Source of the DNA: Actinomycetes bacterium
GTDB lineage: Bacteria; Actinomycetota; Actinomycetes; Actinomycetales; Microbacteriaceae
Direction of reading: 5' to 3'
DNA: 8,996 nucleotides
Assembly: GCA_023457615.1 (NCBI GenBank)
Contig: JAEWKY010000204.1
Location: 1 to 8,996, forward strand
Both the position numbers and the translations under genes were made by a program. The notes beneath the pieces were generated by a model that did no database searches, was not told the DNA's origin, and saw only the letters and a program-made list of their open reading frames with translations. Below, piece by piece: positions 1 through 6,933 of the stretch (its first letter is position 1; each line of letters opens with the position of its first letter).

Positions 1-1
1 G

Positions 2-2422
<2,421 letters not shown>

Positions 2423-2429
2423 GGTCGTC

Positions 2430-2502
2430 GGCCGCCGGGAGGGCGCGCGAGTGAAGAGGCGAGGCCCCTACCCCGACTCACTCGCGCACCCTCCCGTCGG
2501 CC
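2430..2502 (+). terminator. Imperfect inverted repeat after gcvP, candidate transcription terminator
   Basis: The arms 2430-2454 and 2478-2502 are complementary at 23 of 25 positions and enclose a 23-nt loop. The repeat starts 8 nt after the gcvP stop and ends 27 nt before the -35 box of the arsR-like gene, the right place to insulate the two units. No T-run follows the right arm (TCCTCTGCTCC), so it is not a classical rho-independent terminator. It could instead be a dispersed palindromic element. Confidence 0.55.
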
Positions 2503-2529
2503 TCCTCTGCTCCCCGAGGGCGTCGGTGG

Positions 2530-2558
2530 TTGACCTGCGCCCGCGGTCTTGCGATAGT
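2530..2558 (+). promoter_or_regulatory. Promoter of the ArsR/DHFR-like/SRPBCC cassette, predicted leaderless
   Basis: A -35 box TTGACC (2530-2535) and a -10 box GATAGT (2553-2558) are separated by exactly 17 nt. The ATG at 2566 begins 8 nt after the end of the -10 box, where transcription would be expected to start, and no Shine-Dalgarno sequence precedes it. The -10 lies inside the inverted repeat described next, so a bound repressor would block RNA polymerase. Confidence 0.7.
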
Positions 2559-2580
2559 TAGGTGTATGCCTAACTATCGC
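2551..2580 (+). promoter_or_regulatory. Perfect 12-bp inverted repeat, probable ArsR-type autoregulatory operator
   Basis: GCGATAGTTAGG (2551-2562) and CCTAACTATCGC (2569-2580) are exact reverse complements around a 6-nt spacer, TGTATG, that contains the start codon. The size and symmetry suit a dimeric winged-helix repressor. The right arm also encodes residues 2-5 (PNYR) of the ArsR-like protein, so operator and coding sequence constrain each other. Binding by the neighbouring regulator is inferred. Confidence 0.78.
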
Positions 2581-2907
2581 GCGGACGTGGACGGGGTGCT
2601 GCGCGCGCTCGCGGACCCGACCCGCCGTGCGGTGGTGGAGCGGCTGGCGCGCGGGCCGGCGTTCGTGTCGGAGCTCGCCGAGCCGTTCGGCATGTCTCTG
2701 CCGTCGTTCCTGCAGCACCTCGGGGTGCTCGAGGACGCGGGTGTCGTCGTCTCGCAGAAGGTCGGGCGCTCGCGCACCGTGAGCCTCCGCCCGGGCGGGC
2801 TCGACGTGCTGCACCTCTGGCTCGACGGGCAGCGCACGCCCGCCGAGCGGCAGGCCGACGCCCTCGGCATCCATCTCGCCCGCACACCCCGCAAGGAGCC
2901 CTCATGA
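2566..2907 (+). CDS. ArsR-family winged helix-turn-helix transcriptional repressor
   Basis: A 113-residue protein, the normal length for single-domain ArsR/SmtB regulators. The N-terminus LRALADPTRRAVVERLARG (about 12-30) is the characteristic first helices. Helix-turn-helix residues are about 33-58 (VSELAEPFGMSLPSFLQHLGVLEDAG), followed by a wing (VVVSQKVGRSRTVSL). There is no cysteine and no ELCVC-type metal site, so metal sensing is unlikely; it belongs with the non-metal ArsR proteins often found beside SRPBCC or DHFR-like genes. I chose ATG 2566 because it sits at the predicted transcription start within the operator; an upstream in-frame TTG at 2530 is part of the -35 box. The stop overlaps the next start as ATGA (2904-2907). 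The expected role is repression of its own three-gene operon; the inducer is unknown. Confidence 0.93.
   Translation: MPNYRADVDGVLRALADPTRRAVVERLARGPAFVSELAEPFGMSLPSFLQHLGVLEDAGVVVSQKVGRSRTVSLRPGGLDVLHLWLDGQRTPAERQADALGIHLARTPRKEPS
2893..2898 (+). promoter_or_regulatory. Ribosome binding site AAGGAG for the DHFR-like gene
   Basis: AAGGAG lies 5 nt upstream of ATG 2904, inside the last codons of the arsR-like gene. It is one of only two strong Shine-Dalgarno sequences in the window and fixes the start of the second cassette gene. Confidence 0.75.
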
Positions 2908-3560
2908 CGCGCGTGCGTCTCGACCTGATGATCTCGCTCGACGGCTACGCCACGACGACGGGTGCGACCCCGGAGGAGCCGCTCGGCCCCGACTGGGCGC
3001 GCCTGACCGCGGACTACGCCGCGACCCGCACGTTCCGGGAGCGGGTGCTCCACGACACGAGCGGTGCGGGCTCGACCGGGATCGACGACGTCTTCGCCGC
3101 CGCGTACTTCGAGGGCGTCGGCGCGGAGATCATGGGCGCCGGCAAGTTCGGGCTCCACAGCTTCCCCGACGACCCCGAGTGGCGCGGCTGGTGGGGCGAC
3201 GAGCCGCCGTTCCGCTTCCCGGTGTTCGTGCTCACCCACACGCCCCGCCCCGACCTCGTCTTCGCGAACGGCACGTCGTTCCGATTCCTCGAGGCGAGCC
3301 CCGACGAGGTGCTCGCGCTCGCCGTCGAGGCGGCGGACGGTCGTGACGTGCGCATCGGCGGCGGCCCGACGAGCGCGCGCGAGTTCCTCACCCGCGGCCT
3401 CGTCGACGACATCCACGTCGCGATCACGCCGATCGTGCTCGGGCGCGGCCTCGACTTCTGGGACGAGCTGCGCGGGCTCGAGAACGGCCGCCGCGTCGAG
3501 ACGGTCGTGGCGGAGAGCGGCGTGATCCACGTGACGTTCACGCGCGACGGCGTGCGATGA
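2904..3560 (+). CDS. RibD C-terminal/dihydrofolate reductase-like family protein
   Basis: A 218-residue soluble protein of the RibD_C (bacterial bifunctional deaminase-reductase C-terminal, DHFR-like) fold. The N-terminal strand VRLDLMISLDGYATTTG (4-20) is typical of the family. EIMGAGKFG (75-83) occupies the position of the usual GRRTFE-like nucleotide-binding segment. IGGGPTSAREFLTRGLVDDIHVAITPIVLGRG (151-182) has the conserved glycine cluster, the LVDDIH helix and the PxVLGxG turn. These proteins are presumed NAD(P)H-dependent reductases, but this stand-alone subgroup has no settled substrate, and no deaminase domain is present, so a role in riboflavin synthesis is not implied. It begins at an ATGA overlap with the repressor gene behind a good RBS and ends in an ATGA overlap with the SRPBCC gene, so it belongs to the same operon. 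Confidence 0.9.
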   Translation: MTRVRLDLMISLDGYATTTGATPEEPLGPDWARLTADYAATRTFRERVLHDTSGAGSTGIDDVFAAAYFEGVGAEIMGAGKFGLHSFPDDPEWRGWWGDEPPFRFPVFVLTHTPRPDLVFANGTSFRFLEASPDEVLALAVEAADGRDVRIGGGPTSAREFLTRGLVDDIHVAITPIVLGRGLDFWDELRGLENGRRVETVVAESGVIHVTFTRDGVR

Positions 3561-4057
3561 CCGGGCGCAGCCTCGGGCACGCGGGCTTCACGCTCGTGCG
3601 CGAGTATCCGCATCCGGTCGCCGACGTCTGGGCGGCGTTCGCCGAACCGGCGCGCAAGCGGCAGTGGTTCGGCGCGGGAGAGGGTCGCGAGCAGGTGGGG
3701 GAGTGGGAGTCCGACTTCCGCGTCGGCGGTCGGGAGGTCGCCGAGAGCCGGTTCCACGGCGGACCCGTCTCGAGGGCGGTCGCCGTCTACACCGACCTCG
3801 TCGAGCACGAGCGCATCGTGCTCACCTACGACATGTGGATCGACGGCGCGCACATCTCGACGTCGATCGCGTCGTACGAGTTCGAGGCGGTCGACGGCGG
3901 CACGCGGCTCACCCACGGCGAGCACGGCATCCATCTCGACGGCTTCGACCTCGACGGGCGCCTGCGCGAGCAGGGCAGCGCCGGCCTGCTCGATCTGCTC
4001 GGGCGAGCCCTCGGCGCGGGTGTCAACCCGGGTGAGCGGAACTCGCGTCCCTCGTAG
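3557..4057 (+). CDS. SRPBCC (AHSA1/START-like) domain protein
   Basis: A 166-residue protein of the Bet v 1-like SRPBCC superfamily, AHSA1 subgroup. The opening FTLVREYPHPVADVWAAFAEPARKRQWFG (about 11-39) is the hallmark first strand, helix and tryptophan motif. It is followed by beta-rich segments (ESDFRVGGREV, RIVLTYDMWI, SIASYEFEAVDGGTRLTHGEHG) and a C-terminal helix (GRLREQGSAGLLDLLGRAL). The fold makes a hydrophobic pocket for small lipophilic ligands; the ligand here is unknown. The start ATG overlaps the preceding stop (ATGA, 3557-3560), with no Shine-Dalgarno, so translation is probably coupled. AHSA1-type genes commonly travel with ArsR-type repressors and DHFR-like proteins, which supports one regulated stress or detoxification cassette (inference). 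The last residues (PGERNSRPS) are not part of the fold. Confidence 0.9.
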   Translation: MTGRSLGHAGFTLVREYPHPVADVWAAFAEPARKRQWFGAGEGREQVGEWESDFRVGGREVAESRFHGGPVSRAVAVYTDLVEHERIVLTYDMWIDGAHISTSIASYEFEAVDGGTRLTHGEHGIHLDGFDLDGRLREQGSAGLLDLLGRALGAGVNPGERNSRPS

Positions 4058-4060
4058 CGT
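4032..4060 (+). promoter_or_regulatory. Weak candidate promoter of the small membrane protein gene
   Basis: GTGAGC (4032-4037) and TAGCGT (4055-4060), 17 nt apart, lie in the 3' end of the SRPBCC gene; the -10 box includes that gene's TAG stop. The ATG at 4067 follows the -10 by 6 nt, which would give a leaderless transcript. The -35 box is poor, and readthrough from the cassette is also possible. Confidence 0.4.
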
Positions 4061-4066
4061 GGGGCC

Positions 4067-4279
4067 ATGACCCACTCGCGCCGCTCGATCTGGACGTCTC
4101 CCGCCACGGGCTACCGGCTCGCCGGCGTCGCCTTCCTCGTGGCGGGGGTCGTCTTCATCTTCACGGGCAACACGGCGATGTGGATCTCGATGTTCACGCT
4201 CGGCATCGTGTTCCTCTCGCTGAGCTTCACCCTCGGTCGGACGGCCTCGGACGACGCGGCTCCCGAAACGGAGGAGTGA
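4067..4279 (+). CDS. Small two-helix membrane protein of unknown function
   Basis: A 70-residue protein with a polar, basic N-terminus (MTHSRRSIWTSPATGYR), two hydrophobic segments at about 17-34 (LAGVAFLVAGVVFIFTG) and 38-56 (MWISMFTLGIVFLSLSF), and an acidic tail (SDDAAPETEE). By the positive-inside rule the arginine-rich N-terminus should be cytoplasmic, giving a hairpin with both ends inside. I do not recognise a named family; short proteins of this shape are common and uncharacterised in Microbacteriaceae. No good Shine-Dalgarno precedes ATG 4067, in keeping with the leaderless promoter suggested upstream. It sits 9 nt after the SRPBCC stop and 33 nt before the antitoxin start. Third-position GC preference is like that of the neighbours, which supports a real gene. 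Confidence 0.75.
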   Translation: MTHSRRSIWTSPATGYRLAGVAFLVAGVVFIFTGNTAMWISMFTLGIVFLSLSFTLGRTASDDAAPETEE

Positions 4280-4305
4280 CGGGCGTGAAGCATTCGCGCT
4301 AGAAT
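4276..4305 (+). promoter_or_regulatory. Promoter of the toxin-antitoxin/FUSC operon
   Basis: A -35-like GTGACG (4276-4281), overlapping the stop codon of the small membrane protein, and a -10 TAGAAT (4300-4305) are 18 nt apart. The -10 is the best match to TATAAT in the window. Transcription would begin near 4312-4313, at the ATG chosen for the antitoxin. An imperfect inverted repeat, GCGTGAA-GCA-TTCGCGC (4283-4299), fills the spacer. Confidence 0.65.
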
Positions 4306-4306
4306 T

Positions 4307-4314
4307 ATGTACAT
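4307..4314 (+). promoter_or_regulatory. ATGTACAT palindrome, candidate YefM-type operator
   Basis: The 8-bp perfect palindrome ATGTACAT contains TGTACA, the core hexamer described for operators of the E. coli YefM-YoeB system. It lies between the -10 box and the antitoxin start, where autorepression by the antitoxin or antitoxin-toxin complex would be expected. The site is short, so chance occurrence is possible; position and family agree. Confidence 0.55.
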
Positions 4315-4594
4315 GACGACTCTCCCTGTCGCGGACGCCCGAGCGCGCTTCTCGCAGATCGTGGATGCCGCCGCGACGACCCACGAGCGCTTCGAGGTCA
4401 CACGGAACGGAGCACGTGTGGCCATCGTTCTGGGTGCCGATGACTACGACGCCCTCGTGGAGACGATCGACGTGCTCAGTGACGACCTGCTGCTCGGCGA
4501 CATCCGCGAAGGCCTCGCCGACCTGGCCAGCGGGCGGGTGTCGACGTCGCACGAGATGCGTGACGCGATGCGCGCCGCCGGCCGCGCGTCGTGA
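4313..4594 (+). CDS. Type II toxin-antitoxin system antitoxin, Phd/YefM family
   Basis: A 93-residue antitoxin. The N-terminal Phd/YefM DNA-binding domain is clear: TTLPVADARARFSQIVDAAATTHERFEVTRNGARVAIVLGADDYDAL spans about residues 2-48, with the conserved TRNG turn followed by a strand. The C-terminal part (ETIDVLSDDLLLGDIREGLADLASGRVSTSHEMRDAMR) is the extended helical toxin-neutralising region. The likely job is to bind and inactivate the adjacent RelE-type toxin and to repress their promoter. I chose ATG 4313 because it coincides with the expected transcription start; an in-frame ATG at 4307 would add only two residues. It overlaps the toxin gene by the GTGA at 4591-4594. Similar pairs, such as the RelF-RelG type in Mycobacterium, are known from actinobacteria. 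Confidence 0.93.
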   Translation: MTTLPVADARARFSQIVDAAATTHERFEVTRNGARVAIVLGADDYDALVETIDVLSDDLLLGDIREGLADLASGRVSTSHEMRDAMRAAGRAS

Positions 4595-4857
4595 CCTATC
4601 GCGTCACCTACTCCGCGGCTGCACGCCGTGCCTTGACCTCGACGCTGCCCGAGAAGATCGCGACCGCCGCGTTCGAGTTCATCGAGGGTGCCCTCGCCGA
4701 CAACCCCCAGCGGGTCGGGAAGCAACTCCGGGAACCGCTCTTCCCCCTCTACTCCGCGCGCCGCGGCGAATACCGCGTGCTCTACGACATCGTCGACGAC
4801 GAGGTGCGCATCGACATCGTGAGCGTCGCGCATCGTCGCGACGCGTACCGCCGATGA
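4591..4857 (+). CDS. Type II toxin-antitoxin system toxin, RelE/ParE family (RelE-type mRNA interferase)
   Basis: An 88-residue basic protein with the RelE fold signature: an N-terminal strand (YRVTYSAAARRAL), two helices (KIATAAFEFIEGALADNP), RVGKQLREPLFPLYSARRGEYRVLYDI (41-67) and the C-terminal VRIDIVSVAHRRDAYRR. Arg57/58, Arg62, His81, Arg82/83 and Tyr86 occupy positions equivalent to the basic and tyrosine residues used by RelE toxins to cut mRNA in the ribosomal A site. It closely resembles the RelG/RelE group of mycobacteria by eye. The start is GTG 4591, overlapping the antitoxin stop, with no Shine-Dalgarno; coupling should keep toxin synthesis dependent on antitoxin translation. The toxin looks intact. 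Its stop overlaps the next gene's ATG (ATGA, 4854-4857), which is unusual because a toxin is normally the last gene of its operon. Confidence 0.92.
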   Translation: MTYRVTYSAAARRALTSTLPEKIATAAFEFIEGALADNPQRVGKQLREPLFPLYSARRGEYRVLYDIVDDEVRIDIVSVAHRRDAYRR

Positions 4858-5882
4858 AGCTCCTCGCCGCGTTCCGCTCGACGCGCCGGCAGCCGTGGCT
4901 GCAGGTCGCCAAGTCGGCGCTCGCGACCGTCGCGGCGTGGCTCGTCGCGGGAGCGCTGTTCCCCGCGCACCTGCCCATCTTCGCCGCGATCGCCGCGCTG
5001 CTCGTCGTGCAGCCGAGCGTGAACCAGTCGGTCGTCAAGGCGATCGAGCGGTCGGTCGGCGTCGTCGCCGGTGTCGTCGTGGCCTCCCTGCTCGCCCTCG
5101 CCTTCGGGCAGGCGACGTGGGTGATCCTCGTCGCGATCGCCGCCGCCCTCGCGATCGCCTGGCTGCTCAAGATGACGACGGGCACGTCGAACCAGGTCGC
5201 CATCAGCGCGCTCCTCGTGCTCGGCCTCGGCGCCGCCACACCCGGCTACGCCGTCGACCGCGTGCTCGAGACGCTCCTCGGCGCCGCCCTCGGCTTCGTC
5301 GTCAACCTCGCCCTCGTGCCGCCCGTCGCCGTGAGGCCCGCGCAGGATGCCGTGGCCGCGCTGGGCGGGGAGCTCGCGGCGTCGTTCGACCGGCTCGCCG
5401 CCGCGCTCGGGTCGCCGCAGACCCCGGCGCAGCTCGAGGAGCTCATGATCACCGCCCGGCTCCTGCGCCCCATGGTGGCGACGGCCGACGGTGCGCTCAC
5501 CGCGGCGGCCGAGTCACTGACCCTCAACCCGCGCGGGCGCCGCCGTCGCGATGAGCTCGAGCGCGTCGAGGCGTCGCTCGCGCGGTTCAGTCCGATGGTG
5601 ACGCAGGTGATCGGCATGACCCGTGCCGTCTACGACCGCTACGACGACGGGCTCTCCGACGAGCCCGCCGTACGCGCGATCGCGGAGCAGCTGCGTCGGG
5701 CCGCCCACGACGTGCGACGCAGCGTGCGACGGGCGGTGCCGGACCCCGTCGATCCGCCCACGGCATCCCTGCCCGCCCTCACCGCGCCGCTCGCGATCGG
5801 TGCGCCGTCGTCGGGGCACTGGATCCTCGTCGGCTCGCTGCTGGAGGATCTGCGTCGCATCCACGACGCCTTGACGGACTAG
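4854..5882 (+). CDS. FUSC/aromatic acid exporter-like integral membrane protein
   Basis: A 342-residue membrane protein. Six hydrophobic segments are visible at about 20-37, 39-54, 66-84, 87-105, 114-128 and 136-156, in the pattern of the FUSC/ArAE (aromatic acid exporter, YgaE/DUF939-like) superfamily. The PxFAAIAALLVVQPSVNQSVVKAIERSVGVVAGVVVA stretch (about 41-77) is typical of these proteins. Residues about 160-342 are a soluble, largely helical, arginine-rich domain, probably cytoplasmic. Relatives export small organic acids, but substrate and transport activity are unproven for most actinobacterial members. ATG 4854 overlaps the toxin stop, has no own Shine-Dalgarno and no visible promoter inside the toxin gene, so expression should depend on the toxin-antitoxin promoter. 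The frame stays open far upstream, but that part is a shadow of the toxin and antitoxin genes. The gene ends at TAG 5880-5882, sharing CTAG with the convergent CPBP gene. Confidence 0.88.
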   Translation: MKLLAAFRSTRRQPWLQVAKSALATVAAWLVAGALFPAHLPIFAAIAALLVVQPSVNQSVVKAIERSVGVVAGVVVASLLALAFGQATWVILVAIAAALAIAWLLKMTTGTSNQVAISALLVLGLGAATPGYAVDRVLETLLGAALGFVVNLALVPPVAVRPAQDAVAALGGELAASFDRLAAALGSPQTPAQLEELMITARLLRPMVATADGALTAAAESLTLNPRGRRRRDELERVEASLARFSPMVTQVIGMTRAVYDRYDDGLSDEPAVRAIAEQLRRAAHDVRRSVRRAVPDPVDPPTASLPALTAPLAIGAPSSGHWILVGSLLEDLRRIHDALTD

Positions 5883-6667
5883 GCCGCGGGCGCGAACAGC
5901 TCGGGCCAGGCGGTCGCGGCGGCGGGGGCGCCGACGAAGACGACGGCGTCGATCGCGAAGTGCGTGACGACGAACGGGATCACGCGCCGCTCGGCGCCAC
6001 GGGTGTAGAGCCAGCCGAAGACGACGCCCATCGCGAAGTTCGCGAAGAACGCGCCGTAGCCCTGGTACAGGTGGTAGGTGCCGCGGATCGTCGCGGAGAT
6101 GAGGATGGTGCCCCAGCGGCCGACACCCGCGTCGCCGAGGCGGGCGAACAGGTAGCCGATCATGATGACCTCCTCCTGGATCGCCGCGCGGGCCGCGACG
6201 AGGAGGAGCACGGGGATCGTCCACCACTGCTCCGTGAGGTTCGACGCCGAGATGCCGACGCCCCAGCCGAGCGCCCGGCCGGCGAGGAAGATGCCGAGCC
6301 CGGCGATCCCGATCGGCAGGGCGAGGCCGAGGCCGAGCAGCACGTCGCGCACGGGATGCCGTCCGTCGATCCCGAGGCGGCCCAGGTGGGGCTTCGCGGA
6401 GCTCCACAGCAGGTAGCCGACGAGGGCGACGGGTGCGAGGTCGGACGCGATGCCGAGCAGCTGGTAGAGCAGGTCGAAGACCGGCCTCGAGTCGCGGCTC
6501 TGCACGATCGTCGCCGTCTGGCTCGCGATCGGGGTCTCGAGCGTCGCGCGGTTGATGAGCGTGACGATCGAGTAGAGCGCGGACATCCCGAGCGACACCG
6601 CGAGCACGATCACCATCTCGGCGAGGAGGCGCCCGCGCGACGGGGGCGGCGAGGACGCGGGTCTCAC
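5879..6667 (-). CDS. CPBP family intramembrane metalloprotease (CAAX protease/Abi-related)
   Basis: A 262-residue multi-pass membrane protein of the CPBP (Abi/CAAX prenyl endopeptidase-like) family. Hydrophobic segments lie at about 18-37, 66-88, 109-130, 150-163, 185-195, 205-221 and 230-247. The family motifs are present: QEEVIMIGYLFARL with Glu165-Glu166, RGTYHLYQGYGAF with His199, and HFAID with His236 and Asp240. The Arg of the usual EExxxR motif is replaced (EEVIMI); to my recollection this variant is common in actinobacterial CPBP proteins. Roles proposed for relatives include processing of prenylated or signal peptides and bacteriocin immunity; none can be assigned here. GTG 6667 is preferred because it overlaps the DUF393 stop as GTGA; ATG 6691, in the same frame, would add 8 residues. 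The gene is convergent with the FUSC gene and both stop codons lie within CTAG 5879-5882. Confidence 0.88.
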   Translation of the reverse strand: MRPASSPPPSRGRLLAEMVIVLAVSLGMSALYSIVTLINRATLETPIASQTATIVQSRDSRPVFDLLYQLLGIASDLAPVALVGYLLWSSAKPHLGRLGIDGRHPVRDVLLGLGLALPIGIAGLGIFLAGRALGWGVGISASNLTEQWWTIPVLLLVAARAAIQEEVIMIGYLFARLGDAGVGRWGTILISATIRGTYHLYQGYGAFFANFAMGVVFGWLYTRGAERRVIPFVVTHFAIDAVVFVGAPAAATAWPELFAPAA

Positions 6668-6867
6668 GCGACCGCTCGGGGCAGGGCGCATGCCGGGGTG
6701 CCGCCCGGGAGGCGGTGCCGGAAGCGCGCGACGAACGCGTAGCCGATCGCCGCGAGCCAGGGCCGCGCCTCGGGGAAGACCGGCAGGTGTCGCTCGAGCC
6801 GCGCGATCCAGGTTGTGCAGAAGCCACAATCCCCGTCGAACACGAGAAGCGGCGATCGCGGGGTCAC
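6664..6867 (-). CDS. DUF393 (DCC-motif thiol-disulfide oxidoreductase-like) protein, internally deleted
   Basis: A 67-residue protein with both ends of a DUF393/DCC protein but no middle. The N-terminus LLVFDGDCGFCTTWIARLERHLP (7-29) has the DxxCxxC motif (Cys14, Cys17). The C-terminus WLAAIGYAFVARFRHRLPGGTPAC (37-60) is the conserved tail, normally found some 60 or more residues further on, since family members are usually about 120-140 residues. The join falls near residues 33-37 (about 6757-6771), and the frame is kept. This suggests an in-frame deletion; the product may be non-functional, although the redox motif survives. The GTG start at 6867 lies 7 nt after a -10-like TAGCAT; no ATG is suitably placed. 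The stop overlaps the CPBP start, so the pair is probably co-transcribed. The small size leaves room for doubt about expression. Confidence 0.72.
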   Translation of the reverse strand: MTPRSPLLVFDGDCGFCTTWIARLERHLPVFPEARPWLAAIGYAFVARFRHRLPGGTPACALPRAVA

Positions 6868-6874
6868 GAGGGCG

Positions 6875-6880
6875 ATGCTA
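6875..6880 (-). promoter_or_regulatory. -10 box of a predicted leaderless promoter for DUF393-CPBP
   Basis: On the minus strand TAGCAT lies exactly 7 nt upstream of GTG 6867, the same geometry as the other leaderless genes here. The hexamer 17 nt upstream is GGATCC (6898-6903), a poor -35, so the promoter call rests mainly on the -10 and its position. Confidence 0.45.
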
Positions 6881-6933
6881 CGCGGGTGGATCCGGTCGGA
6901 TCCGGGAGCCCGGCGAGGCCGGGGGCGGGAATC

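Noticed and set aside
2530..2565. TTG 2530 as start of the ArsR-like regulator
   Set aside because: It is part of the -35 box, and the added residues do not fit the family N-terminus; ATG 2566 fits both.
3014..4552. A 512-codon open frame on the minus strand across the cassette and antitoxin
   Set aside because: It spans three or four well-supported plus-strand genes and is a GC-rich antisense shadow without recognisable domains.
4365..4853. N-terminal extension of the FUSC gene through the antitoxin and toxin region
   Set aside because: The extension is out-of-frame reading of the two toxin-antitoxin genes; the FUSC-like sequence starts exactly at ATG 4854, which overlaps the toxin stop.
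6668..6691. ATG 6691 as start of the CPBP gene
   Set aside because: It is possible, but it has no better RBS than GTG 6667 and overlaps the DUF393 gene by 28 bp; the GTGA overlap is more typical. Kept as the alternative in the feature entry.
5514..6827. A 437-codon minus-strand frame overlapping the CPBP and FUSC genes
   Set aside because: Arg/Pro-rich out-of-frame translation; the CPBP frame in the same region has catalytic motifs and membrane segments.
6909..6923. CCCGG-CGAGG-CCGGG small hairpin
   Set aside because: A 5-bp GC-only stem is expected by chance in DNA of this composition and has no position-specific meaning that I can support.
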